Below are positions 14,173 through 25,014 of a stretch of 64,000 bases of DNA, piece by piece. Below the pieces are notes generated by a model, which searched no databases, was not told the origin of the DNA, and saw only the letters and a program-made list of their open reading frames with translations. Source of the DNA: Diadema setosum (lineage: Eukaryota; Echinodermata; Echinoidea; Diadematoida; Diadematidae); the NCBI RefSeq assembly GCF_964275005.1, contig NC_092697.1:16084138-16148137 (forward strand). The letters are read 5' to 3'. Numbering within the stretch: the first letter of the stretch is position 1; every line of letters starts with the position of its first letter. The translations under genes and the position numbers were made by a program.

Positions 14173-16034
14173 GTGTGTGTAACATATAATCCTATATTGA
14201 CATAATTGATTAGGACTTCACATTTTCATTAGAAAAATTATGTAATGTATTGCGGTCGATCAGAAGCACAAGAAGCCGTTTAGACATGAGTCAATTCAAG
14301 GAAGTCTCAATGAACTTTGGTTGGTATGTTTCCAAACACAGAGTATAAGTGGCTGCTAATTGGTATCGTGATTTTTAGTGAATAGGGATCGCTCTTTCAA
14401 ATTTATTTCTTCTTATGATAATTATTGTTACAATAATCAATGATGAATCTTTCATTTTGACACATTTTTAGCACATCACTGTGTAGGCATGGTGATACAT
14501 GGAAGTTGACAGGGGGAGGGTGTTGGAGGGGGTAGTCCCTTCCCACACGGCGGGGATTTGCATTTTTAGAATTGAAATAGAACAATCTGATGGGCACTTC
14601 TATGAAATACTCCGAAAAATTGTCAGTCCCCAAAATGTGTCGAGTCTTAATCTGTGGGTAGGAACCGAGCGGCGGAAACATAAATTAAAAAGAATGAGGG
14701 AACTTTTGAATATATTTGAATTCAAGTGACAGATATCAAACATGCTTTTCGATGAAATATTCCTGAAATTTGTCAATCCCCCAGTTTGCTAAGTGTATAG
14801 TTGGAGACCTATAACGGGGGAGAGTGTGGGAGGGGTATCCCCCTCCCACGCGACGGTGATTTTGCATTTTCAGCATTGAAATTCAACAATCCGTTGCACA
14901 ATGAGTGAAATATTTGGACAGTTTTTAATCAAAAAAGTAAGGAAATTTTCCTCATTTCGAGAATTATAGGGGGACAAAATGACGTTAGATCCCTTGTCCT
15001 CAGGGATTGATGCCCCTTTATACAAGGAAGCTTTTGCATTTTTAGAACTGAAATGAAAATAGCTCATAAAGACATTTGGAATTTAGGAAGCTCTCGATCC
15101 CCCAAGACTTTTTAGTGTACTAATGATATGAAGGGAAACCAAGCGGGTAAAGGGTTAAATGAAAGGAGATAATTATCCCCTCCAACATGACGGAACTTTG
15201 CATATTTTTTTTTTTAAGTGAAGTGACAGAACTGGTGCATACTTTCGGTGAAACATTTGTAAATCTATCAATCTAAAGGTGTATTAAATCCATGGAAAAT
15301 AGACAAAACGGGAGAGGGTGTGGGAAGGGGGTTCCCCCTCCCACACGTCGAGAGAGACTTTGCAGTTTAAGAATTGAAATTCAGCAACCTGGTGCACACT
15401 TTGGGTGAAATATTTGGACAGATTTCTATCAAAAAAGCAAGAAAATCTAATCTCGGGAATTACTTGTACAATTATTGGGGGGGGGGGGACATATGATCTG
15501 CTTACTCTCTCAATATTTTTATGGGGGGGGGGACTTTTTTCTGTCAAAAAAAAAAAAACAAAACCCAAGAAAATCTTCTCATCGCGGAAATTTTTTTTTT
15601 TTTGGGGGGGGGGAGCAAAATAATTATAATATGCTTGCCCCTCCAACATTTTTATGAGGCTAAGGCTCGCACTTGGGTCCGCATTCTCAATCTGGATTGG
15701 TCAGAAGTAAAGTGCTGTGTTTATAGACCCTACATCCTTGTAGCACATGTACACGTACACGCAAACGTGCGTGCCAAAGAGGTGGGGAGGAAGAAAATCT
15801 CTTTGGTACGTGCGTGCTCCGTACCGTATGTATGTACAGTACGGTCGATAAATAATAAACACTGTAAAACAGACATGTATAAAATTAGTGCTACCAGAGC
15901 CTGGGGTGCGATTTTTTTCCCCCATTTTCTTGTCACTGGTGCAAAATAAAAATTGAAATAAAATGATAATAATGATAACAATAATAATAATGATAATAAT
16001 TATAGAAATAATAATAATAGTAATGATAATGATG

Positions 16035-16125
<91 letters not shown>

Positions 16126-19100
16126 TAATAATAAAAAAAGAATGATTATTTAGCGTCCGGCGTTGAGGTCGCTCGCAGACTTAAAGTGGTATTTTTCTTT
16201 TTTTTTTTAGGGTCTGAAGGGGGGTGCGTTCGCACCCAACGCACCCCCCCCCCCCCCGTGACGCCCATGAACAGTAACACGAATTCACTGTCAGACGCAC
16301 AAAACAATGACTGTTATTGTTTGTATTTCTCACTCGCAAAAGATCATAGATGATAGATCGAAATAGACCCTACTAGGGTCTCAAAATTATGAAACGGCCA
16401 TCGCCTTCTGTGCTATAGCGCCCGCTCCCAACGACATTTCGAAATTCGCCTAGACTTTAAATATACAGCACAAACCAGGGACTCGTTCAGGCATTGTGTT
16501 AGCAGTATAGAGACCTTTAGACGACGAGTATAGAAGCGTGGAAGATAAGGCGAAATACAATGAAGATTTAACTGCAACCTGTGCAAAGTTGTTATTCAAT
16601 TAACAAAATTACGTATTCTCACTTTCTTTGCAACTGCGAATATTATGTCAGATACCTGAACAAGTGAAGAGAAGGAAATATTAAAGATTACTGTGTTTGC
16701 TTACAGAGCAGCAACACCCCAATGTTGACTACACTTCTGGGCTGCTACACTCAGCAGAGTGATTCCGATAAGACTGATGGTAGGGGCGATTGTCAGGGGG
16801 CCGATGTATCTGAGGAGGAGGCTCGTAATCCCGCCAAATCCAACGATGAGTTCAAATGCAGACGAGATCAAAAGCGCACCCTGTATCTGAGATATCAACC
16901 CATGCAAAAGAAGAAACATCACGAGATCTTTAGCGTTTGATTCCAAATTACCATACAGTAGTATAGCGAAATGTTTTCTATGACAGGATCGGCTTTGATA
17001 TCATCACAAATGTCTTTGACATCATATTCAACATCTTTACCATATTCAACAAAGACGCCTATTATCATGTTAATGTACTGATCAAACAATACACACTGTT
17101 TCCTTCTTAGTTACACCTGCACTTTGTCGTGTGGGAAATCAGTCGTGCATTAGTGTGTAATTCAGAAGTAGAGGGGAGTGGCAACATTCAATTTTAACGT
17201 TATTTGGATAGACATAGTATCCACTTTAATTCATAAGTACATCTCTACTGAAGGGCAGGTCAGGTCATAGAATTTCTAGGGCAGATATTAAAAGGTACAC
17301 CGTAGTATGTACTTTGCTGTTCGCTTTGTTTTTTATGATGCATCAAGTCACAAGTCACACTTTGCGCCACAATGTAAAGGAGCGATATGCTCTGTTGACA
17401 AAAAACCCCAACAAACAATCAGTTTACTTTTACAAGCTTTGTAAATCTATCGATGATTGCTATGTTTACTTTTTTGTTTCTTCTTTCATACCAAATATTG
17501 AAAGGTCATTATCTTTTCCTAACTGAGTCAACGATTATCCCGACCCATCCAAAGTACTAGTATAGCGAGGTACCCGCACCTCGTCAGGGGCCCGAATACC
17601 GTCACCCCGCTTAAAATTGTTTTTGGCGCACTAAACAAAAATTTATGCCCGGGACTGTGTTCAGTATGCTTGAAACTTGCCAGGGCCGAGCAAATTTTGG
17701 TGAAAACCGAACAGTTTTTCGCGAAAATCGGAAATTTTAATCGGAATAGGAACCTACGTGTTAAGTATCACCACTGTCCCCGCACGCATCTTTTACGTGT
17801 GTGTCTATGGGAGCATCACGGTCACCCGCAGACGTCTTTTACGTGCTTTGTCTATGGGAGCGCGGGTGACGAGTTGCGGGCCCCTTTCTCAGCGCACAGC
17901 TATTTCGCATCGTTCGCGTTTGACGACGATAGCTGCAAATTTTCGATATCGATCAGTGAGCTTGTGATTCCATTAGAATTTTCAGCATTTTTCCTGTATG
18001 TGAGTTGGATTTCAAAGAATTTCAGTGGCGAAATGTGATTCAAATATGCGCAAACATTAACTATGACGAGGTGCGGGTCACCCAAGTATACTTGACACAA
18101 TATCAAGCGGTATTGGAATAGGCTCTTGTAATGCTGGTCAGCATGGTCAGTCATTTTCCTGGTGTCAAAAAGTGTATATCCTGTTGGTGTTTTGGCAGCC
18201 AATATGGAGCTTTAGATTTTCGCGACGTGGACGTTCAGAGAGAGAGAGAGAGAGAGAGAGAAAAAAAAACTTGGTCTGAGCATGCCCAGAATCGCGTATC
18301 AGACGAGATCTATAGCTCGCGCGCCTGAGTTTTCATTACGCGTTCTGGGCTATTTTTACGTCCGCGCAATTCACGACGTAGAGAGCTACTTCATACAGCG
18401 ATCACATGGGGGCGCCATTATTTTTATACGTTGCGTCTCAGTGTAATTCAAAAACTATAGCAGCGCGACGCAGGGAAAAGGAGAACGTCCAGCGTCGTCT
18501 CAAACGTCCGCGCAGCAAATCTAAAGCTCCCTATTATGCAAACAATTAACAATCTTGGGCTATTAACCTCTCCTATACCTCCTGCATGCGATCCCGAAAC
18601 TCTGCTCGCAAATCGTCCTGGGTGACCTCCGTCTCATTTGTTGACATTTCTGTCGAAGAAACCCAACAATATAAAGATACTAAAAGCCAATATTATATAC
18701 TTCCTTAGCCTCTTCTCTTTACGATCATTCTGATAATCGGAAACAAAGGTTAAGGAAGCTGTCTGTGTGTGCATACTTGAGGCAATTTCCGACAAGAGAT
18801 AAGCAGCATAAATCACTTCATGTTGACCAAGCATACGACAAGAAAGTATCAATATTAAAAGGCCAAACTAGAACATACCACTCTTGAGAAAGACGCAAAT
18901 TATTTCCTACTCTGTCTATTCGCAAAGAGAATAACAATGATAAAAAGATCAAATGTTCATTTTGATATCACAAAAATTCTTTAATTTGTACTCAATTGCA
19001 AAATACACGAACATACGTTTGACAGCATATAATGCGGCAGTATTTACCAAAATTGTAAGAAATAGATGGGCTTGCATTTAAAACACCTGGTGAAGTCATT

Positions 19101-19420
19101 CAAAAGAACCAATCTCAACAAACAACCAATCTCACCGAATATGCTCACTCTAATTCATCTCATCATGTGGGCTGTGGACTCGTGACTGCATTGTCTTATC
19201 TCCTTCCTCCCCGTATGCATCTGTCCATCTTTAACCCTGTCATAGTCAAATGCAATTATTGTCTGAGATAGGAATAGCACCTATAAACGTTGATAATAGG
19301 AGGGGTTAACGTCACAAACCTCCAATAACGGGACACGGCCTCAACTGAAATGTTGACACTATCGGCAGTACGAAGGTAAAAGCTGGACCTTGTACGATCG
19401 GCAATCTGTGGAGTGATCGG

Positions 19421-19452
<32 letters not shown>

Positions 19453-20123
19453 CTTTGTTTTCTTCGGTAAAAAGTATGCCCTTATCAGATTTGCTTTCCA
19501 ATTGATAAGAATGCGTTAAAATTTAAGCGATTTTAGTCCATGGTCTTTTCTCATGGTTCATTTTTTATTCTTCGATCATTTAAATTCTTTTCATGTCATT
19601 CCTTTTAGATTCTATTTCATCAAGAATTAGAGAGAAATTCATTGAATAATTTAACAACGAAGAGGTGGCATTCAATGTTACGATAGCTGGAAAGACAGTC
19701 AATTTCGTCACAAGAACTAATTTCATTTCATTAAGAGACACACAAGTCCGAACTTTAAACGTTCGAAATCAATCAGCATTGATAAGCTGGGTTTTTTTCT
19801 TGTGATTCACACCCCATTAATACACGTCGAATTCCCATTTTCAGTGTTGAATAATTTGCTTACATTCATCTTTATTTCAGGGTTTCATTCAATCAGTTAA
19901 TTTCGATCATGATCATGATGATTTATATCTTTCTTTTCTTTCTACTTTTTCTTCCAGATTCACTTTAATCAATTTCAATTCAATTCAATTCAATTATAGT
20001 TTTATTTCCAATCAACGAAAATCAAAACATAATACAAAGTATACATGACGTGAAATAATATTGTTCAAACATTTGCAAAAGATTCATAAAGGATCCGAGA
20101 AAGATAACAACATATATTTAAAT

Positions 20124-20183
<60 letters not shown>

Positions 20184-22609
20184 CAATAATTATGAGGAAC
20201 AACACATACATACTTTGTGACCATGGGGAAAATAGAGTCGATTATGGAAAATAGTGATCCACTAAAAAGCAAAGCTTGTGGGACGTAGATCGCTAGATAA
20301 ATAATGAGTAAATAATATATTATTTGAGGGTTTTTTGTAACTATTATATTTGATATAAATTATTTAAGTCATTTACAAAAATATACATGTAGTTATATTG
20401 AGATAAGCAGGTCGGGGGGAAAAAAAGAATAAAATATCAATGCTAATGCCCGGACAGTGTTATAAACAATGTGAATATAACACGATAAATTGGGTGGGAA
20501 AACCTACATTACAATAAATGACAATACAGCAGTCTTGGGCTGCATCCCCTTACCCCCCCCCCCCTCCAAAAAAAAAAAGCAAACAAACAAACAAAACACA
20601 CACACATTTTTGGGTTGAAATATGAAAACACATAACCCATGACATTCCTCCAATCAAAGGGGGGGGGGGGTGATGGATGTGGTGGGGAAAGAGCATTGCT
20701 CCTTGAGCCAAACATGACCATTAACCTTCCCACCCCCACCCCCATTCCATTTGGGAGAATCTCCTGGCAGAACCCTTGGAAAGTTCTGGAAAACCGTGGC
20801 CTGACTAATCTATAAATGCACATATACTTAATGTTATCATAAACCAGTGTGGAATCGTTAAGTGCTTAAAGCCTAAGCAATGGATGAAAACACATTATGC
20901 GATTAGACCAGAACGCTGTTGGGATAATTCGATTGCTCAATGCTCGAATTGTGACATTGCGCAATGACATTCTCGCCTCTCACTGAATGGATGTTTCAAC
21001 GTCTTCGCAAGTTAGAGTAGAATAACAATACAGTTTGTATTCTAGATTAGCAGGACAAATTTACAGACGATGAAAATAAATTTGAAAATGAATTTGAACG
21101 ACTAACGGTCGGGTATGATGGTCAAAACTCTCTAAATTAAATGGTCACAATAATGGATTTGACCAACGAACTCATGCGGTGACTGCAAAAGCCTATCCCA
21201 GGATGCATATCTAAATTATATGTATGTAAGCTGTATATGTGCTATTGATTATGTTTGAAGATGGAAAAACACAAACAAATAAACTTGAACTGCGAATAAT
21301 GATGGATGACAATGTGTGACGTAAAAGGGAAGACAGGAAAATGGTACCTGACACCAAAGGTCGTCTGCAAGAACGTCTGGATGCCACAGACGAAGAACGT
21401 GGTGGCGAGGATTTTCGACAGGATTTCGATGTCGCCGGCGACACAGAGATACGGTGCCAAGACGAGGGGGTGAGCTAACACACCGCTGATCATGGTGAGG
21501 AAGTGCTTGAAGTTGAGCAAAAAGAAACAGGTAAAACTAGTAATAAGAGATGGAATGTACACTGAATAATCGTATATTCAGAGAAGTTGTTTCAGAGATA
21601 ACTTGGTGTATCCAGTGCCTCGATTATAATGTAGTTTTGCTGATTATGTTGAATTGTATTTTGTATGGATGTTCTTATTTTTTTTAATGACGTGGTAACA
21701 AACTATACAGTATTCGATTTGTCTGTTTTAATGAATATCATATACTCGCAATCAGCATATCTTTATTGCTGTTATTGTCAGGTAACACTTGTGCAGGTTG
21801 TTCCTGGCTGCCAGAAGCAACGTCCGTTATAAAATAATGCATATGAAAGAAACATAATCAAAAACTATCAAATGAGTTTAATATTTCATTGTTCGACACA
21901 TGCAACCCTTACAAGCCGGTCCGTAAGTAAACGATTTTTAACAAATCTTCAGGGACACTGTACACTATTCTCAAATTGTTCCTTTTACCATATCAGCTCA
22001 CCTACTGATGATCTTAATTGATACCGACTCCAACCCCTGTCAACTCTTAGTCTTCCAAAATTAAGGAAATTGACAGTTCGTTATTCCGAAAGATCATGTC
22101 ATTGCGAAGGTTCTTAATTCCGAAAATGAAATGAGTTCCGTTATTCCAAAGATTCGTTCGTAGTACGCTTCTTTTTTGCCACTTTCCATGTTTTCGGATT
22201 GATGAACCTTACTTCATTTTTGGATGACCACCAAATCTTACGTCAAGAAAATCAAATGTTTGGATTATCCTTGTCTCTTTTTTGGATCAAGGAATATGGA
22301 ATTTGTGTGTTTCTGAATAACGGACGTTAATTGGAATAACGATTTTTTTTTTCGGATTAACAAATCTTCGGAATATTAAAACGAACATCTCTCAGTAGAG
22401 CCTACCTGAAAGGCCAGTACTATAGTAGAGTACCACGGCGGTCTCTGCTCCAAGGTGTATGTCATTTCACTCTTCAACTTGCCCAGAATGGAATCCGCTC
22501 GCCTTCTCGCTGTCTTCCCCTCCTCATCTTCGGGATAGTTGCTCCTCAAGTTCTCCATATCGAGGCATGGGATATCCTCCGTATCCAACATGTTGTTTTT
22601 ATCATTCAT
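2705..22609 (-). CDS. SLC23A: SLC23-family ascorbate/nucleobase transporter, complete, 12 coding exons
   Basis: A multi-pass plasma-membrane transporter of the SLC23 (NAT/NCS2) family, whose members carry ascorbate or nucleobases, usually with sodium. Twelve exons join in unbroken phase into 623 residues, near the usual SVCT length. Visible family blocks in order: [16 protein letters not shown] (57-72), LAPYLCV (about 84), QTTFGVRLPIVQG (115-127), IQGALLISS (174-182), [14 protein letters not shown] (202-215), [20 protein letters not shown] (352-371), the NAT signature region (402-411), [14 protein letters not shown] (435-448), DMNSARNLF (469-477) and [16 protein letters not shown] (520-535). 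A long acidic N-terminus precedes the first helix, and the loop at 150-173 has an N-glycosylation sequon at Asn154. The start is the first ATG of the MNDKNN frame at 22607-22609. The signature begins with Thr where Gln, Glu or Pro is usual, so substrate is uncertain. UTRs and promoter were not resolved. Confidence 0.93.
3414..3708. mobile_element. piggyBac-like MITE with TTAA target sites
   Basis: TTAA at 3414-3417 is followed by GGCCACCGCACACTA. The right end is the near inverse (GTGCGGCGGGC) followed by TTAA at 3705-3708. About 287 bp internal, non-coding, in SLC23A intron 11. Confidence 0.7.
4130..4225 (-). CDS. SLC23A: SLC23A exon 11 (residues 503-534)
   Basis: Codes [20 protein letters not shown] and GFILDNTIP, the last conserved transmembrane block. 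The acceptor is TGTAAAAG, chosen because it alone keeps phase. Donor CCAG/GTATCC. Confidence 0.93.
5253..5396 (-). CDS. SLC23A: SLC23A exon 10 (residues 455-502)
   Basis: Codes [20 protein letters not shown] and [19 protein letters not shown], a clear match to the helix 11-12 region. Acceptor ATACAG, donor ACTG/GTAAAT. Confidence 0.95.
5909..5945. repeat. Poly-T tract, ~37 bases
   Basis: Homopolymer T in SLC23A intron 9. Confidence 0.95.
6133..6262 (-). CDS. SLC23A: SLC23A exon 9 (residues 412-454)
   Basis: Codes [15 protein letters not shown] and [14 protein letters not shown], a hallmark of SVCT-type transporters. Acceptor GCGATAG, donor ATAG/GTACCA. Confidence 0.95.
7299..7620 (+). repeat. 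Direct repeat of ~80-95 bp, two copies ~225 bp apart
   Basis: ACACCCATAAATTTACGG at 7299 and 7524, each followed by AAAGCACAAAACCTA, a CAGCTCAAGAT block and TCGCCGTGATCAG. Confidence 0.8.
8100..8824. other. SLC23A intron 8 segment, no gene seen
   Basis: Only short frames. A mild repeat feel (TTTTTGACC, CGCGAAATCACATTTGC, GGTGACGTCAAAT) suggests an old element without recognisable ends. Confidence 0.4.
9722..9975 (-). CDS. SLC23A: SLC23A exon 8 with NAT signature (residues 327-411)
   Basis: The largest internal exon. It holds [20 protein letters not shown], with the conserved helix-8 Glu at 352, and [10 protein letters not shown] at 402-411, where the family signature is [Q/E/P]-N-x-G-x4-T-[R/K/G]. 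Here the first residue is Thr. Acceptor TATACAG, donor AAG/GTATAT. Confidence 0.95.
10786..10942 (-). CDS. SLC23A: SLC23A exon 7 (residues 275-326)
   Basis: Codes [20 protein letters not shown] and ends WFYVPYP, the lead-in to the Gly-Gln-Trp-Gly junction. The acceptor TTCTTTTAG is preceded within 20 bases by a long GAT/AAT-rich tract. Donor CCAG/GTAATA. Confidence 0.94.
10958..11165 (+). repeat. GAT/AAT-type microsatellite abutting SLC23A exon 7
   Basis: GATGATGATAAT blocks followed by ATTATTATCATC blocks. The array begins ~16 bp beyond the exon 7 acceptor in the intron. Confidence 0.9.
11845..11965 (-). CDS. SLC23A: SLC23A exon 6 (residues 234-274)
   Basis: Codes [18 protein letters not shown] and ends VFRLFP. 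The SQYL motif and the Phe-Pro before the next helix match the family. Acceptor CTGTAG, donor CCG/GTCAGT. Confidence 0.92.
12480..12935 (+). repeat. Two ~230-bp units of the GTAGGGACT satellite family
   Basis: Each unit has ATTATGTGA(T/C)GGTG, a GGCGAGGGAG block, a G-rich then C-rich hairpin-like patch, and GGTAGGGACT followed by an AAAGTCGCATTT segment. Related to 57143-57450. It lies in SLC23A intron 5. Confidence 0.75.
14122..14166. repeat. (AT)n microsatellite
   Basis: AT dinucleotide run in SLC23A intron 5. Confidence 0.95.
14490..15440 (+). repeat. Degenerate satellite, about six units of 150-170 bp
   Basis: The block GCATTTTTAGAATTGAAAT or a variant recurs near 14565, 14716, 14868, 15037, 15199 and 15362. 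Each is followed by a TGAAAT / GTCAATCCCC-like segment, and several are preceded by a GGGAGGGTGTGGGAGGGG and CCCCTCCCAC pair. No coding capacity; in SLC23A intron 5. From 15470 to 15640 the array runs into G tracts and T/A runs. Confidence 0.7.
15961..16136 (+). repeat. (AAT)n microsatellite, ~175 bp
   Basis: Long run of AAT with scattered GAT and CAA units in SLC23A intron 5. Confidence 0.95.
16705..16886 (-). CDS. SLC23A: SLC23A exon 5 (residues 174-233)
   Basis: Reads [19 protein letters not shown], then [14 protein letters not shown] and SQHWGVAA, which are strongly conserved helices of the family. Acceptor ATCTCAG, donor CT/GTAAGC. Confidence 0.95.
17554..18091. mobile_element. TIR element with CCCGCACCTCGTCA ends
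   Basis: The left end contains CCCGCACCTCGTCA; the right end contains TGACGAGGTGCGGGTCACC, its inverse, with further pairing of the outer TATAC/GTATA parts. About 540 bp, non-coding. It contains a near-duplicated CTTTTACGTG / TCTATGGGAGC segment. SLC23A intron 4. Confidence 0.65.
18206..18530. mobile_element. TIR element ending GGAGCTTTAGATTT
   Basis: GGAGCTTTAGATTT at 18206 is inverted as AAATCTAAAGCTCC at 18517-18530, with extended pairing through GGACGTT/AACGTCC. Non-coding; a GA microsatellite lies inside. It ends 48 bp from SLC23A exon 4. Confidence 0.72.
18579..18649 (-). CDS. SLC23A: SLC23A exon 4 (residues 150-173)
   Basis: A 71-bp exon coding the hydrophilic loop, with an Asn-Glu-Thr sequon and ending FRDRMQE. 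The end matches the Arg-Met-x-Glu step that precedes IQGA in invertebrate SLC23 proteins. Acceptor CGACAG, donor GAG/GTATAG. Confidence 0.88.
19320..19405 (-). CDS. SLC23A: SLC23A exon 3 (residues 121-149)
   Basis: An 86-bp exon reading [17 protein letters not shown] and onward, the conserved segment after QTTFGV. The acceptor is TCCACAG and the donor GAG/GTTTGT. It fits both neighbours only in this frame (in after two codon bases, out after one). Confidence 0.9.
19975..20300 (-). mobile_element. LINE 3'-UTR remnant related to the 51.7-kb element
   Basis: Starts with four CAATT units followed by a TTTTATTTCC-like stretch, as at 51731. It later carries CACTAAAAAGCAAAGCTTGT (about 20258), matching CACTAAAAAGACAGAGCTTG near 51955. 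No coding part remains. An AT microsatellite at 20124-20184 sits inside it. It lies in SLC23A intron 2. Confidence 0.65.
21348..21505 (-). CDS. SLC23A: SLC23A exon 2 (residues 69-120)
   Basis: Begins HFLTMISG after a CTTCAAG acceptor and ends QTTFGV plus two bases at a CAG/GTACCA donor. It contains LAPYLCV and the Gln-Thr-Thr-Phe-Gly block typical of the family. Confidence 0.93.
22060..22385. repeat. TTCGGA/TTCCGAA-rich repeat
   Basis: Many copies of TTCGTTATTCC, TTCCGAA and TTCGGATT in both orientations, at the 3' end of SLC23A intron 1. It reads like a degenerate TIR element. A related stretch is at 34138-34262. Confidence 0.5.
22406..22609 (-). CDS. SLC23A: SLC23A exon 1 (residues 1-68)
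   Basis: Start-codon exon. It codes the acidic cytoplasmic N-terminus and the [12 protein letters not shown] lead-in to the first helix. The donor is CAG followed by GTAGGC, phase 0. A second, out-of-frame ATG begins four bases inside the start codon, so the first ATG is the sensible choice. Confidence 0.88.
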
Positions 22610-25014
22610 CTTTCAGAAACGTACCTTTTCCTTTTCTTCTTTTTCTTCTTCGTCTTGTTCTTATATTTCTTTTTTTTTTTTTCGTTTCTTCTGCTTCTTT
22701 TTCTCAGATCACGGCGTGAGTATTAAATGGACGTTTTACAGACAGATGGAAACTATACCATGGCCAGGGGAACGATTCTTTACCCTAATCCTAAAGAGGA
22801 CGTTAGGGGTATAGGTAGTGTGCCGGGCGATCTCAAAACTGATAATGCAAAACAGATTAGATAAACCTAAACATAACTACACACGTTTTGCAACCAAGCG
22901 TTAGCTTTATATGAGCTCTATAGCCCCAACTCCGTGTGCGCACACGTGAACAAACGCGCACACACATGTGAATATCCTGAAATTCATCGCACAAGTTGCA
23001 AAGTTTGTCTAGCTGTTTCTCAAAAGAGAGAGAGAGGGAGAGAGAGAGAGAGATTAATGTTAAAGATTATGAAATAAAAGCTCTGAATTAAGACTTCCCA
23101 ATTAGGGCTGATTTTCAGATGTAAAGTCGCACGAAACACTTAGATTAAGCGCCTTATTAAGCAAATAATCAAAATCGAAAAGACCGGTTTTGTTGGTCTG
23201 GTTTTTATATTGACAACTACCACTGTAAATGATGTAAATTGCAGCAAACAATAAAGAGGACATCACCCCTTGCATTTCATTGTTAAAAGAAATAACTCAG
23301 GAATTCGGAAGCACGTCCCCGCTTTATAAACCCCAGATATAACAAGCGATTGTTAGCCCGCTGTGTGCAATGTATATTTCTTGTCCATGATGTACTGTAC
23401 ATGTGTGGAATTATTTTGAGCATATTTGACTGAACGGCACTGAAAAGGTTAACACTGGAACATGTCTCTGTGTTGACGTGATGTCGCTGTTGATTACACG
23501 ACCAAAGAGCGTGCGTTCAGTGACTTAATGACACTTGCGCTTTGCTTACAGAATGCGCACTGATGCGACGATAAAAAGGCATTTTCTTGTTTCTAGCTGA
23601 ATTAGAAATCATTACAGCATTTAAGCACATAGGGGCTATTGAGAATAGGCATGTAAAACGTGTTGCTTCGTTGACTTTAGCCGTGGAAATAAAATCAAAG
23701 ATCGTACACTCCTCAACAAAGCAACATTGAAAATCTTTCCCCTTGGCGTCATTCATAGTGCCAATAAAATAATAGACAAGATAACAGAGCCCACTTGGAA
23801 GGTGTACGAGGAGACACGACTTATTTACTCGAACCTTTTACTTATCTCACGAGTGAGTAATGATGCAATAAATGTACTTCGTCATTCTTGTTTTCTTTTT
23901 CTTGGTAGCTTTTCATTCAAGTGTTCCTTGACTGATTTTACAGCACCTCGATTGTACACTGTATATTGAAATCATATTGATCAAAATTCGCAGCACGTTC
24001 CCGATACCATGCTCCAAAGATTGAGCTTTATTAGCTAATTCGTATGAGTGTCGTGAGGTGAATCGTTGAATCGTTTCGGATAAAAGAGAGAAAATAACAT
24101 GTGATAGAGGCAAAAGCAAGCAAACAAACAAACAAACAAACAAACTAAAAGGTCATGAGCTCTTATCTTGCTATTCAGCGCAATATTATCAAACTCTCTC
24201 TCTCTCACACACACACACACACAACAGCAACAACAAAGAAAAAAGCAACCAAATAAAGCAGGCAAACAACAGACAACTGGAGTTGAGTAGTAGACATTTT
24301 ATTGGAAATAAAGCATGATGAAACTTAGTTACGATCTTTCAAATATCAGATTGCCTGCAGCCATGAAAACGGTTACACATTGAAGCTCTTGGACATAATC
24401 GAGGACAGTATAGGCCTATACCCTTAACATTATCTAGATAATCATAATTAAAATACACATACATACAATATATACTTTATATTGTATATAGCTCTCCCTC
24501 CATCACACACATACACACACACACATACACACACACACACATACATACGCACACATACACTCACAAACACATACACATAAACATACACATACAATGTACA
24601 CCCACATTAAAACAAACGGATATTTCTGCTGAGTGCTACGGGCGAGAATAACCAGCGAAATACGCCATGATGAAATGCCTATCAGAGACTGTAATTTTTG
24701 AATTCGTTTAAAATAGCATCCACAATAGATGTTATCATTATTTCCTGTCTGGCAAACTAAGATACAAATTGGTCCCAAAATACACGCATGAGCTGCTTCA
24801 TTGTATAAACAAAGGATAATGAAAGCAAGATATTATTCATTAAGATATTTCCGACATGTTTGTGAATTTACAGATCCCTATATATAGTTGCGATCTTAAC
24901 AAATTTCATTTGTAAAGGAAGACAAATTGAAAGAGCTCACATCTAAATAATGAATATTGCTGTTATAATATCACAATAAGATGCCCATGGTCACGCGATC
25001 AGACGATCAAACAC
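22610..25014. other. Region 5' of SLC23A, no gene seen
   Basis: A purine-rich stretch (minus strand) lies directly before the SLC23A start codon. Beyond it are a GA run (23025-23052), CA and CT/CA microsatellites (24198-24225, 24504-24590) and unique-looking DNA. I see no coding exon and no clear TATA or initiator. Confidence 0.6.

Noticed and set aside
15284-15981. Several frames of 70-140 codons on both strands
   Set aside because: They read through poly-G, poly-A and satellite units and have no conserved motif or splice support.
22459-22814. Ser/Phe-rich plus-strand frames opposite SLC23A exon 1
   Set aside because: Shadow of the minus-strand coding exon plus the pyrimidine-rich 5' flank.
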